Origin: Methanocorpusculum sp.
GTDB lineage: Archaea > Halobacteriota > Methanomicrobia > Methanomicrobiales > Methanocorpusculaceae
Assembly (NCBI GenBank): GCA_029987115.1
Contig: DALTWK010000001.1
Coordinates: 62,001 to 126,000, forward strand
Length of the DNA: 64,000 nucleotides
Reading direction: 5' to 3'
How positions within the stretch are numbered: the first letter of the stretch is position 1; every line of letters begins with the position of its first letter. The notes below the pieces were generated by a model. That model was given only the letters and a program-made list of their open reading frames with translations, did no database searches and was not told the DNA's origin. Made by a program: the position numbers and the translations under genes. Shown here one piece after another: positions 1 through 8,377 of the stretch.

Positions 1-216
1 TATTATCTCCCTGATGGAAAAACTGAAGTGAAACCTGCAATTAATCTTGACTTCGGAGTAGATCCTGATGAACTCGGAAATTATCTTCTGAAAAAACACT
101 TTGACCGCTTCGATGCTGCACATCGCAAGTTTCACGGATGCGGATTATCTTCATTCGATTTTCATAAGTGTCGCGAGAATTATATTGAGTCAGGGAAGTT
201 TCACAAAAAAGAATAA
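1..216 (+). CDS. Partial hypothetical protein (C-terminal end)
   Basis: The frame is open from the first base of the window to a TAA at 214-216, so the gene starts upstream. About 71 residues are visible. The piece is charged and rich in His, Phe and Lys (for example FDAAHRKFHGCG), with two cysteines, and has no membrane segment. It converges on the recombinase gene with only one base between them, which suggests both belong to the same accessory segment. I do not recognise a family. Confidence 0.5.
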   Translation, partial: YYLPDGKTEVKPAINLDFGVDPDELGNYLLKKHFDRFDAAHRKFHGCGLSSFDFHKCRENYIESGKFHKKE

Positions 217-217
217 A

Positions 218-1480
218 TTATTTTTTTGATTCGTTAGAATCAACCATTGACAAATATTTCTTGAGCTTGAGGATTTCATCAATATCGAGAATCTCCGCCA
301 GCTTCTCGATTTTTTCCTCTTTGCTCTGTTGAGCTTTGATTGCTTCTTTTGTCAGACCTGTTCCGCACTCCGAACAATATTGGGTTCCTGGTGGGTATAT
401 TCTATTACACTTCGGACACGTGACAGGTTTCGGAGCTGCTGCTTTCTTTTGTCCCGGAACTTCTACGCCAGATATTCCGAGAACCGCATCTCTGACATCC
501 TGGTTCGTGAGGTGTCCATAGGTCGCAATCATCGGAGTTCGAAGGTTCCCCCAATATGCTTTCTTAGCTACGGTCTCAGACATGCCTTCCTGCAGCATGT
601 GGGTTATTCTGCTGTGCCGGAACCGATGGAGAGTCACAGGTTTATCGATGCCTGCTCTCTCTGCAATTTCTTTCAATGCCTTGGAAACCGAAGCATATCT
701 AAGCGGTCTGCCGGACGGAGTGACAAAGACAAAGTTATTCGGATCTGGATTGCCCGGGGCGTAATTGTTGCGCCAATCTATCAGGTATTTTGAATAGGTC
801 GTGATTGGGACATATCGGAACTTGTCGGTTTTTGTGTCGGTCAATCTGACTTCAATACCCCATTGCTGAACGTTAATATCCTTCCATTTGAGATTAGCAA
901 TCTCTATGCTTCTTCCTCCGGTCTCGTAAAGTGTGGCTATGTATGCTTTGTATCTAAGGGATTTAGCAGCATCAATGAGACGCTCTATTTCTTCCGCACT
1001 ATAAACATCATCTGTGGTCTTGGTCTCGGTATTCATTCTTTCAAGGATGGTGTCATTAATCGCTTTGATGCTGACTTTAGTCTCTCCTCGTTCATTCAGA
1101 ACACGGAAGAACCGCTTCAAAGTCCGATAAAGTACCGCTCTGGAATTCTGCGTCAGCGGTTTCGGTTCGGTTCCCGGTTTCGTTCTTTTCAGTGATACTC
1201 CGGTCTTGATTCGGGACTGCGCCAAATAATATGCATCATCATCAACCTCCGCATAATCCATGTCGAAAAACCGTCTTAATGAAATTAAATGAGAAGTGGT
1301 ACTCAGCTGCCGCCGGGGAGACATCTTTCTCCCTTCACGGATGAAGAAGTTGTTTATCAGCTTCGCGTCTGATTCACTGATGCGCCCTTCCCGGATTGCT
1401 GTTTGTATTGCAGTCTCCGACCAATAGAGATTTTTCTCATCGGTAGAATGGTATTTTTGATTCAAGTCCCCTTTGTCCAT
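218..1480 (-). CDS. Tyrosine recombinase/integrase with C-terminal zinc ribbon
   Basis: Site-specific recombinase of the phage integrase (XerC/D) family, 420 aa. An N-terminal SAM-like DNA-binding domain (about 20-150) precedes the catalytic domain (about 158-335). Catalytic residues visible are R190 (GGRSIE), H285 and R288 (HRFRH), W310 in place of the second His, and the nucleophile Y321 (TYGHL). A zinc ribbon follows, with C355/C358 and C369/C372, then a charged helical tail. The ribbon is not part of the core family and could be a DNA- or partner-binding addition. It probably belongs to an integrated element extending left of the window; no attachment site could be assigned. Confidence 0.9.
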   Translation of the reverse strand: MDKGDLNQKYHSTDEKNLYWSETAIQTAIREGRISESDAKLINNFFIREGRKMSPRRQLSTTSHLISLRRFFDMDYAEVDDDAYYLAQSRIKTGVSLKRTKPGTEPKPLTQNSRAVLYRTLKRFFRVLNERGETKVSIKAINDTILERMNTETKTTDDVYSAEEIERLIDAAKSLRYKAYIATLYETGGRSIEIANLKWKDINVQQWGIEVRLTDTKTDKFRYVPITTYSKYLIDWRNNYAPGNPDPNNFVFVTPSGRPLRYASVSKALKEIAERAGIDKPVTLHRFRHSRITHMLQEGMSETVAKKAYWGNLRTPMIATYGHLTNQDVRDAVLGISGVEVPGQKKAAAPKPVTCPKCNRIYPPGTQYCSECGTGLTKEAIKAQQSKEEKIEKLAEILDIDEILKLKKYLSMVDSNESKK

Positions 1481-1570
1481 GAGGGTAAATTAGGGTTGAA
1501 AATATATGAAAATGTCGATAGAGTATATACTTTTGGTTGGTATTCTCTTCAAAAAAGTATATAGGGATTT

Positions 1571-2110
1571 TCATTGAGTGGCATGGCCACGGATAAAACC
1601 AGCAAGGAAGAGAAGAGCTCCGAGACCAAACGCTGAACCGAATGAAATCCAACCCCATGGGAACATTGAGAAGGAGTTAAGAACGGAAAGAAGGAAATAC
1701 ACACCAAACGATAAGATTCCAGCGACAATACTTGCCAATCCACTTTTCTTCCATGGGTTTCTGAGGTAGCAGGATATCAGATATAACGACCACACAAAGG
1801 CAATACATCCAATAACAATCGGGAATGCAATGGGGATGAACCACTGCCCGCCGACCCACCGTTCCAGAACCAGGAGGTACGGGAGAATCAACGTTGTTAG
1901 AAGCACCAAGGATAACTTCAGTCCGGAATTCCCCTTCAAAATCAACGGGAAGAACACCCCCCATGCGAATACAAGGGAACATACAGGATAAACGAGCCAT
2001 GTCATTTCGCGCTGAATTGCAAAATTGCATATGAGACAAACTAGAATTGCTATACAGACGAAAATCGTTATCACCCACGCTTGTTTGTGGGATCCTTGAA
2101 AAATCTTCAT
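1571..2110 (-). CDS. Polytopic membrane protein of unknown function
   Basis: 179 aa with about six hydrophobic segments (roughly residues 12-34, 38-58, 64-84, 89-112, 122-141 and 150-172) and short charged loops. No catalytic or transport motif is recognisable. It lies upstream of the recombinase on the same strand, separated by 90 bases, and downstream of the conserved ribosomal gene cluster, so it may be accessory cargo. The start is the only ATG near the open-frame boundary. Confidence 0.6.
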   Translation of the reverse strand: MKIFQGSHKQAWVITIFVCIAILVCLICNFAIQREMTWLVYPVCSLVFAWGVFFPLILKGNSGLKLSLVLLTTLILPYLLVLERWVGGQWFIPIAFPIVIGCIAFVWSLYLISCYLRNPWKKSGLASIVAGILSFGVYFLLSVLNSFSMFPWGWISFGSAFGLGALLFLAGFIRGHATQ

Positions 2111-2161
2111 AGCTGGAAAATAAGTTAAATGGCGCAGAATTGCGCCAAAATGGTTATACGC

Positions 2162-2308
2162 TTACGTGGACTTTCTTTCCTTGTTCTTTGGGCGAAGGTT
2201 GGTTGATCCACATTTGCGGCAGTTAGTTGCACGAACTGCGTTACGTGCATTGCATTTCATACATACTTTGACATTAAGGAGTCTTTCTTCTGCTTCCGGG
2301 AATCTCAT
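2162..2308 (-). CDS. rpl40e: Large-subunit ribosomal protein L40e
   Basis: A 48-residue protein. It starts MRFPEAEERLL and has four cysteines in two CxxC pairs (CMKCNAR and CRKCGS) forming the zinc ribbon, then ends in a basic tail. This matches archaeal L40e in length and motif. It is the last gene of the minus-strand aIF2gamma operon, 73 bases after the dITPase gene. The length and the CxxC spacing make the call secure despite the small size. Confidence 0.93.
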   Translation of the reverse strand: MRFPEAEERLLNVKVCMKCNARNAVRATNCRKCGSTNLRPKNKERKST

Positions 2309-2381
2309 GATATATATTCCTCTATTTTCGTGCTAACATTATACGTTCTTTCTGATATTAACGATTCCGCTACAAATCTTA

Positions 2382-2924
2382 TTACAGGCGTGAAATATAC
2401 CAGTCACGGAAGGCTGTCAACGCCCGAGAACGGTGGGATACTAGATTCTTTTCTGCGAGTGTCATCTCTGCAAGTGTCTTATCTCCCACTGCGAAAATCG
2501 GATCGTAACCAAACCCTTCATAACCGCGTTCTTCACCAGTTATTTCACCGTTTACCCTACCAGAGAAGATTTCTATGCCGTTTTCATCAGCATAGGCAAT
2601 GACCGTCTCAAAGTAGGCGGAGCGATTGGAAACACCGGCAAGAAGCTTCAGCATTCCTGCGTTTCCGATGCTGTCCTGCACAAATGCAGCATAAGCACCT
2701 GGGAAGCCGTTCAGGGCATCAACAAACAGTCCTGTATCATCAACAATCAATGGGCGCTTGAGAGCACAGAATGCCTGCTTTGCCTTGGAACGCGCGACTT
2801 CTGCAAGATCAGCATCCTGCGGTTCAATCATTTCAACTGAAACATGGTCAACTTCTGTGATGCCGGCAAAAAATGAAGCAACTTCCTTTGCTTTCCCTGC
2901 ATTCCCAGTTACCACAGTAATCAT
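2382..2924 (-). CDS. XTP/dITP pyrophosphatase (HAM1/RdgB family)
   Basis: Hydrolyses non-canonical purine triphosphates (dITP, XTP) to monophosphate and pyrophosphate, cleaning the nucleotide pool. The N-terminus shows the family signature TGNAGKAKE, followed by the DDTGLFVDAL segment, GYDPIF, and the SHRSRAL motif near the C-terminus. 180 aa is typical. The start ATG overlaps the stop of the Kae1-Bud32 gene (ATGA), so the two are translationally linked, an arrangement common in archaea. Confidence 0.95.
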   Translation of the reverse strand: MITVVTGNAGKAKEVASFFAGITEVDHVSVEMIEPQDADLAEVARSKAKQAFCALKRPLIVDDTGLFVDALNGFPGAYAAFVQDSIGNAGMLKLLAGVSNRSAYFETVIAYADENGIEIFSGRVNGEITGEERGYEGFGYDPIFAVGDKTLAEMTLAEKNLVSHRSRALTAFRDWYISRL

Positions 2925-4498
2925 AGATACCGGCCCCGCAGTTCAATTTCATGTTCACGTTCAAGAACGATAGATGCATCAGGGAATACCGCTGAATAAC
3001 CAGAGACAAAAGCCTCCTTCAATTCATCAGGGTGTTCAGTTGTACTTTCAAGTGTCTGGAACAGGACATGAATATCAACACCTCTCGGTTCAATTTCTTC
3101 GGTCATTTGGGAAAGACCAAAGTCAATAAGATAGACACGATTGTCGTGCCAAATCATATTCGAGGTAGTCAAATCGCCATGAACAAGACCGGTCCGATGG
3201 AGCTTGCCAACCGTTTCTCCTGCTGCACGGGCATATGACGGAGTAATGACATATTTCAGTACATCCCCCTCGATTTTTTCCATGGTAAGGGACGCGTTAT
3301 GAACATCACGGATTACTGGAACAGGAACTCCGCCGCGTCTGGCAGCGGCAATACATCGTGCTTCTGCACGGGTACGTTCCGTCACCAGATGAGTATCCAG
3401 TTCTTTTACCCGGTATCCTTTAGATAGACGCGTTTTCACCGCAAATTCAGCAGTTAAGTCCACCGCTGCTTCTGCACCGCGTTCTGCAGTTTCCGACTGA
3501 CCCGGGGCGAACAGTTCCCCAGCATCGGCACGCCAGGTTACATTAACCTGATCAGAACGGTAATGCGGATTCACAACAGAATCAGCAATGGAAATTGTCG
3601 ATCCTGCCTCAAGCATGATTTTACCGGTGTAAGCAATCATTGCCCCGTTGTCTCCCATATAAGTACGCGGTGGCGCCATGAAGCGGGCACCGCGTTCCTC
3701 GCACATGATGTTGAGCATTTCCTGGAGACGCTGATTTGCCCCGACACCGCCAACGAGAATAACTTCATCTTTTCCGGTGTGTGCAAGTGCACGTTCGGTT
3801 ACTTCAACACACATGGCAAATGCAGTTTCCTGGAAGGAGTGGCACACATCTTCCATACTGGCACCGCGTGCTGTTGCATCTTTTGCTGCACTCATAAGAC
3901 CAGAGAAAGCAAGATCCATACCCTTGACTGTATACGGAAGCGGAATGTAGGAACCTTCCTTTGCCAGTTTTTCAATGAGCGGACCTCCTGGATGCGGAAG
4001 GTTGTGACTGCGAGCAAATTTATCCAATGCGTTTCCGAGACCGATATCCAGAGTTTCTCCGAAAATACGATACTTTCCATTCAGGAAACCGAGAACCTGG
4101 GTATTTGCACCAGATGCATAAAGCACAATCGGGTCGTTGAATTTCGTATACCAGCGACCAATTTCCACATGAGCAACACAGTGATTGACACCAATAAGCG
4201 GAACATTGAGTTTCAGAGCGAGAGTGCGTGCAGCAGTCGCTACCGTTCTCAGCGAAGGGCCGAGACCAGGACCTATGGAAAACGACACTGCATCAATCGG
4301 ACCGTTGGCTTCAGCAAGCGTCTGGGAAATAACATCTGCGGCAACTGCGGCATGATGCTGGGCTGCCTCACGCGGATGAATACCTCCAGTGGGCGGAGTA
4401 TATGGTGCCGAATGAAGACATACCAAATCGTAATCAAAAACAGCGGCACTGAAGTTCCATGCTGTTCCTTCAATGCCGAGAACCCTTTTTTCGGGCAT
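2921..4498 (-). CDS. KEOPS fusion protein Kae1-Bud32
   Basis: Bifunctional subunit of the KEOPS complex that makes N6-threonylcarbamoyladenosine (t6A37) in ANN-decoding tRNAs. The first ~325 residues are the Kae1/TsaD ASKHA domain with the metal-binding NHCVAH motif and GGVGANQRL. Residues from about 340 are the Bud32 kinase/ATPase, with catalytic HGDLTTSN and metal-binding DFG. The 525-aa fusion is known from many euryarchaea. It lies between S27ae and the dITPase. Another KEOPS subunit, Pcc1, is at 63246-63476. Confidence 0.97.
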   Translation of the reverse strand: MPEKRVLGIEGTAWNFSAAVFDYDLVCLHSAPYTPPTGGIHPREAAQHHAAVAADVISQTLAEANGPIDAVSFSIGPGLGPSLRTVATAARTLALKLNVPLIGVNHCVAHVEIGRWYTKFNDPIVLYASGANTQVLGFLNGKYRIFGETLDIGLGNALDKFARSHNLPHPGGPLIEKLAKEGSYIPLPYTVKGMDLAFSGLMSAAKDATARGASMEDVCHSFQETAFAMCVEVTERALAHTGKDEVILVGGVGANQRLQEMLNIMCEERGARFMAPPRTYMGDNGAMIAYTGKIMLEAGSTISIADSVVNPHYRSDQVNVTWRADAGELFAPGQSETAERGAEAAVDLTAEFAVKTRLSKGYRVKELDTHLVTERTRAEARCIAAARRGGVPVPVIRDVHNASLTMEKIEGDVLKYVITPSYARAAGETVGKLHRTGLVHGDLTTSNMIWHDNRVYLIDFGLSQMTEEIEPRGVDIHVLFQTLESTTEHPDELKEAFVSGYSAVFPDASIVLEREHEIELRGRYL

Positions 4499-4507
4499 GA
4501 TAATATT

Positions 4508-4693
4508 TTATTGCTTGAATTCAGTGTATCCACACTTTCCACATGCAAAGCGATCCTTGTGTTCTCCCATGAAAACACCGGCACCACAGCGCGGGCAGGT
4601 CTTGTGAGTGGTGGTTGCCTTACCCTCTTTGTCAACGGTGTAGAGGGCACTGCGCTTTGGAGATTCCTTCTTTGCTGGTTTCTTTGCTGCCAT
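4508..4693 (-). CDS. rps27ae: Small-subunit ribosomal protein S27ae
   Basis: 61 aa with a basic N-terminus and a C4 zinc ribbon (CPRCGAG and CGKCGY), as in archaeal S27ae, which in eukaryotes is the ubiquitin-fused S31/S27a. Only two bases separate it from S24e upstream. It is followed after nine bases by Kae1-Bud32, the usual archaeal order. Confidence 0.95.
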   Translation of the reverse strand: MAAKKPAKKESPKRSALYTVDKEGKATTTHKTCPRCGAGVFMGEHKDRFACGKCGYTEFKQ

Positions 4694-4695
4694 AT

Positions 4696-4992
4696 TTACT
4701 CCTCTTTCGCTTCAGCTTTCGGCTGTCCGCGTGCAATAAGGTACTTGTTCTCGGTTGCGGTCATTGCTTCTACAGAGTCATAGATTCTTGCAATACCCTG
4801 GACTGCTCTCTGTCCGAAACGGCTCTGGAGCGGGGAAAGAATGACAGTTTCAACAGGTACATTCTGTAATGCTGCAATCTTTGCACTGATGTCCATGCGG
4901 GACGGAGTTGCGCCATCGTAGTTGGCGGTGAATGCAAGCTCACTGCGGCTCAGGAGCTCGTTTCTGGTATTAGAGGTGATTTTAATCTCCAT
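4696..4992 (-). CDS. rps24e: Small-subunit ribosomal protein S24e
   Basis: 98 aa. The opening MEIKITSNTRNELLSRSEL and the following TPSRMDI segment are the S24e signature; the C-terminal tail is short and charged. It sits between the dephospho-CoA kinase and S27ae genes in the conserved Rpo7-Spt4-S24e-S27ae operon. It is part of the small ribosomal subunit. Confidence 0.95.
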   Translation of the reverse strand: MEIKITSNTRNELLSRSELAFTANYDGATPSRMDISAKIAALQNVPVETVILSPLQSRFGQRAVQGIARIYDSVEAMTATENKYLIARGQPKAEAKEE

Positions 4993-5036
4993 CGATATCC
5001 CTCAAATATTAGTTCCCTCTCTATTTAATACCCGCG

Positions 5037-5522
5037 TCATTGAAAGGTGAATTTACCTAGTATTTGCCCACTTAGAGTGCGCAGTGATGGGCCAACCTCG
5101 CAAAAAACTACCCCTTCATCAGGCTGTCCGTAAAGGATTACAGTGCCATCCTCAAGAAGTGGAATTAACGGAAGAACTGCCAGATCCTCTTCCCCTTCCA
5201 CTTCAACAACAACAGGTTGGTGAGAAACAGCTTCCTTCAGAACAGTTAGAAGGCTGTCAGAAATGGTTCCTGCTGCATTTTTCGCATACAACCGAGAAAC
5301 CCCCTCAGAAGCATCAGAAACCTCGGTATTCCGTTTGGTAACACCGTCAATTACAGCAACAGCTGGGGTAAGACCTGCAAGGTATGCGTTTGCTGTTACG
5401 ACATCCCCTACTGTGCAGAACATACGGTCTTTGAGAAGCGGAACAATAGCAGAAAAATCAGAATAGAGATGGCCGAAAGGCTTCTTGAAAAGCCCGCGAC
5501 AATTCTCCGGCAAAATGAGCAT
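5037..5522 (-). CDS. GTP-dependent dephospho-CoA kinase (DUF359 family)
   Basis: 161 aa of the DUF359 family, characterised in Thermococcus as the GTP-dependent kinase for the last step of coenzyme A synthesis in archaea. Visible family segments are the GDVVTAN stretch near residue 38, VIDGVTKRN near 59, and the EGEEDLAVLPL segment near 115. Its start codon overlaps the Spt4 stop by one base. The presence of this gene between Spt4 and S24e is a conserved archaeal arrangement. Confidence 0.9.
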   Translation of the reverse strand: MLILPENCRGLFKKPFGHLYSDFSAIVPLLKDRMFCTVGDVVTANAYLAGLTPAVAVIDGVTKRNTEVSDASEGVSRLYAKNAAGTISDSLLTVLKEAVSHQPVVVEVEGEEDLAVLPLIPLLEDGTVILYGQPDEGVVFCEVGPSLRTLSGQILGKFTFQ

Positions 5523-5740
5523 TAACGGACCTTTAATGCGTAACGGCCGTTGTATTCGATATTCATCTTCTTTGCTACATCAGAGTGCTTAGAATCAAGA
5601 ATGACAAGATATCCGAACCATTCCGTTGTCAGTGCAGTTCCCTGGCACTCCGGACAAACGGTCTTGTCCGGTTCAAGGACTTTGTGGCACTTGCGACATG
5701 CCTGCGGAAGTTTCTTCTGAGAGGCGCGTTTTGCAACCAT
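5522..5740 (-). CDS. spt4: Transcription elongation factor Spt4 (RpoE'')
   Basis: 72 aa zinc protein with CRKCHK and CPECQG pairs and the downstream WFGYLVILD segment typical of archaeal Spt4, the partner of Spt5 that binds the RNA polymerase clamp and promotes processivity. Its ATG shares a base with the Rpo7 stop and its stop shares a base with the next ATG, indicating tight translational coupling. Confidence 0.95.
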   Translation of the reverse strand: MVAKRASQKKLPQACRKCHKVLEPDKTVCPECQGTALTTEWFGYLVILDSKHSDVAKKMNIEYNGRYALKVR

Positions 5741-6315
5741 TAGTTCTTCCCCTTCTTCGCAGTTGCTTCCTTCTCACGGTCTTCATCAATCCACTCTAGA
5801 GTTCCCAGGCCCGGCTGGCGCATGGTAAGACCAATCTTGGATTCACGTGGATCGCGCTCATTTAAGGAGAGTGCAACAACACGTGCACGGACTTTATCAC
5901 CGACACCAATGTGTCTTCCGGAGTCCTTGCAGACAAGGCGGGAATTCTTCTCGTCGTAGTCAATATATTCATCGGAAATCTGACTCATGTGAAGCATTGC
6001 ATCAATTGGACCGAGGGAAACGAAAGCACCGAAGCTGGTCGTTTCAACAACAATACCCTCAATAACCTCTTGGAGTCCGAGACGGATAGTTACAGCCTCG
6101 AAATCAACATCATAGTAAACTCCTCCGTCACTGTAGATGATTTCTCCTTCGCCGACGCGGTCAACGCCGGTAACGGCGATGAAAATTCCCATTTCCTTGT
6201 CGACACTGCCCTCAAACTGTTCCTGAAGAACATCAAGAATGACAGTATTGAGATCTTCACCCATCCGCTCTGGCGGGACTCTGACTTTATCGTTTAACTT
6301 CAGTTTGTAATACAT
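5740..6315 (-). CDS. rpo7: DNA-directed RNA polymerase subunit Rpo7 (E')
   Basis: 191 aa. The N-terminal RNP-like domain (residues 1-78) is followed by an S1 RNA-binding domain starting at EGIVVETTSFGAFVSLG. This is the archaeal RpoE', homologous to eukaryotic Rpb7, which forms the RNA-binding stalk with Rpo4. The C-terminal tail is charged. It lies between the PIN nuclease and Spt4 as in most euryarchaea. Confidence 0.97.
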   Translation of the reverse strand: MYYKLKLNDKVRVPPERMGEDLNTVILDVLQEQFEGSVDKEMGIFIAVTGVDRVGEGEIIYSDGGVYYDVDFEAVTIRLGLQEVIEGIVVETTSFGAFVSLGPIDAMLHMSQISDEYIDYDEKNSRLVCKDSGRHIGVGDKVRARVVALSLNERDPRESKIGLTMRQPGLGTLEWIDEDREKEATAKKGKN

Positions 6316-6323
6316 GGTATCAT

Positions 6324-6737
6324 TTATTTTCCAATCAGCTCAAGCCTGCATCGAGAACGCAGGACAACAACCGGTATCCTCTCATCGAGAAGTTTTTTGC
6401 GTAGTGCTCTATCATTTGTCACTACAACAGCATTAAACTCTCTGGCATTATTCACAACTTTATCATCCACAGGAATGTCTTCATCCCTTTCCGGAAGAAG
6501 CGTGCAACGGTCCGCAACCGCCAATCCGAACCTTGCAGCGGCCTGATTCTTCCCATTTCCTATGGAAAGACCGCGCAGTTCAGCAACAACTTCCGGAGGG
6601 ACCAGAGCATTATATGCACCGAGCAGCTCAGTAAGACCTCCGAAAAGGTCAACCCCAAACTGAGCAGGCATCATCAACGCGTTGGTGTCTAGGACAACAT
6701 TTACTCTGCGAGAATTCCCATTCCAATCAACCGCCAT
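6324..6737 (-). CDS. PIN-domain protein of the archaeal aIF2gamma operon
   Basis: A 137-aa PIN-like nuclease. The active-site acidic residues appear in VVLDTNALMMP, PEVVAEL, VDDKVV and VTNDRAL. The family (VapC9/Fcf1-like, single domain) is widely found next to aIF2gamma and is thought to process RNA, possibly rRNA; this role is inferred. An ATG farther upstream (6788) is in frame, but 6737 has a well-placed AGGTGG ribosome site, so I prefer it. Even so the gene overlaps the end of aIF2gamma by 37 bases. Confidence 0.88.
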   Translation of the reverse strand: MAVDWNGNSRRVNVVLDTNALMMPAQFGVDLFGGLTELLGAYNALVPPEVVAELRGLSIGNGKNQAAARFGLAVADRCTLLPERDEDIPVDDKVVNNAREFNAVVVTNDRALRKKLLDERIPVVVLRSRCRLELIGK

Positions 6738-7936
6738 CTTCCACCTACCTGACGGCTGATTGCAATCCGAGAACCAACCTCGGCGCAAACCGGACGTTTC
6801 AGAATGACTTCAACAACATTCTTCTTGGAGGTCATTACAACACCGACAGTAACTGCGGTCCCAACAGAGAGCATCAATGGCTCTTTGATGCGGAGCGGAT
6901 CAATCTGCTGTTCCGATGCGGAACCAACAACACGATCCATAAGACGGACTTCAAATTTCAGTTTGTCCCATACAGGAGGGAGTGATCCGATGGTACCAGC
7001 GACCTGACCAACAAGTGTATCGCTTTTCGTAATCGCTGGATCGAGTTTTGTACCAATTGCCGAAAGACCTCCGGGGGTTGCAACAGCGACTTTGTGAGAG
7101 GCTTTATTCATAGAGGTAATTTTGGTAACAATTGGCTCCCACTTTGCCTTATTTTCAGAAATATACTGTCTTCCTGGACGGATTTCAATCTCATCACCTT
7201 CCTGGAACTGTCCCTGAATCAAAGACCCTCCGATAACACCACCTTTAATCTCTTTCCATGGGCTTCCCGGACGGTTGACATCAAAGGAACGGGCAATCAG
7301 CATTACCGGACTTGCCTCGTTATCACGGTCAGAATCAGGAATTGCCTCGTTCAGCGCATTGATTAACATATTGAAGTTGATTTTCTTCTGTGCAGATACC
7401 GGGATAATCGGTGCATTTTCTGCAACCGTTCCTTTGACAAACGCTTTAATCTGTTTGTAATTCTCCAATGCCTGCTTCTGCGGAACAACATCAATCTTAT
7501 TCTGAACAATAACAATGTTCTTGATCCCAGTTAGTTCAAGTGCCATTAGGTGTTCTTTGGTCTGCGGTTGCGGACACGGTTCATTAGCCGCAATGATGAG
7601 CATGGCTCCATCCATGATAGCAGAACCGGAGAGCATAGTTGCCATCAGTGTTTCATGTCCCGGCGCATCGACAAACGAAACGGAACGTACCGGTGCCAGC
7701 TTTTCACCGCATATTGGACAAACGTCAGTGTTGGACCAACCTTCTGCCCCTCCACATTTCGGGCAGTGATAGAATGTTGCGTCAGCATATCCCAGACGTA
7801 TGGAAATTCCACGCTTCAGTTCTTCACTGTGACGATCAGTCCAGCATCCGGTCAGCTGACTTACGAGTGTGGTCTTGCCGTGATCGACATGGCCGACAAC
7901 TCCGATATTTACATTTGGTATTGTTGGATCGTGCAA
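6701..7936 (-). CDS. eif2g: Translation initiation factor aIF2 subunit gamma
   Basis: GTPase subunit of aIF2, which carries initiator Met-tRNA to the ribosome. The G1 motif GHVDHGKT lies about 12 residues from the start; DAPGHE (G3), NKID (G4) and a CPKC/CPIC zinc knuckle follow. The open frame reaches a TTG at 7945, but GGAGG is only two bases from it; the TTG at 7936 has 11 bases of spacing and gives the usual HDPTIPNVNIG N-terminus. It heads the minus-strand operon. A TATA-like sequence lies at about 7959-7968. Confidence 0.96.
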   Translation of the reverse strand: MHDPTIPNVNIGVVGHVDHGKTTLVSQLTGCWTDRHSEELKRGISIRLGYADATFYHCPKCGGAEGWSNTDVCPICGEKLAPVRSVSFVDAPGHETLMATMLSGSAIMDGAMLIIAANEPCPQPQTKEHLMALELTGIKNIVIVQNKIDVVPQKQALENYKQIKAFVKGTVAENAPIIPVSAQKKINFNMLINALNEAIPDSDRDNEASPVMLIARSFDVNRPGSPWKEIKGGVIGGSLIQGQFQEGDEIEIRPGRQYISENKAKWEPIVTKITSMNKASHKVAVATPGGLSAIGTKLDPAITKSDTLVGQVAGTIGSLPPVWDKLKFEVRLMDRVVGSASEQQIDPLRIKEPLMLSVGTAVTVGVVMTSKKNVVEVILKRPVCAEVGSRIAISRQVGGRWRLIGMGILAE

Positions 7937-8055
7937 AGTTACCAAAACCTCCAGACTACTTTATAATTTGGTTGTCTTCACAGATATAATTGTTTAAAGA
8001 AGAGAATGAACACAATTCACCCTCATAAGTCATAAAAAAGAAAAATTGAGGAGGA

Positions 8056-8343
8056 TTATCCGCCACCTTCACAGCTGTTGTCAACATTCATCCATGCTGA
8101 TTCACGCATTGCCTGAAGTTTTGCCTGTTCTTCAGCAGTTTCCTCTTTGACACTACGTTCCGTCTTTACAGAACGGACCTCTTCTGAAATTTCAATCAGT
8201 TGATCTATACGGTAGAGAAGACCGGTTGAATCAAGTTCAGCAAACTCAGCACCTTCTATTTCGGTAAATGAGACAATCTTACCGACAGTCCCAGTACGGG
8301 AATACCGCACAGTTGAACCAATCTTTAAGGAACTCATTGCCAT
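8056..8343 (-). CDS. DUF2098 family protein
   Basis: 95 aa with an SH3-like N-terminal half (KIGSTVRYSRTGTVGKIVSF) followed by a charged helical region and a short tail ending in CEGGG. This corresponds to DUF2098, a family largely confined to methanogens with no established function. It follows the suf operon by 34 bases on the same strand. Starts at Met1 or Met3 are equally possible. Confidence 0.75.
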   Translation of the reverse strand: MAMSSLKIGSTVRYSRTGTVGKIVSFTEIEGAEFAELDSTGLLYRIDQLIEISEEVRSVKTERSVKEETAEEQAKLQAMRESAWMNVDNSCEGGG

Positions 8344-8377
8344 TAAATTAAGTCGTAAAAACGAATAAAGATGTGGA

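Noticed and set aside
3563..4783. Plus-strand ORF of 406 aa
   Set aside because: It lies opposite kae1-bud32 and S27ae, is rich in Cys, His and Ser in random order and has no family motif; it is a shadow of the real genes.
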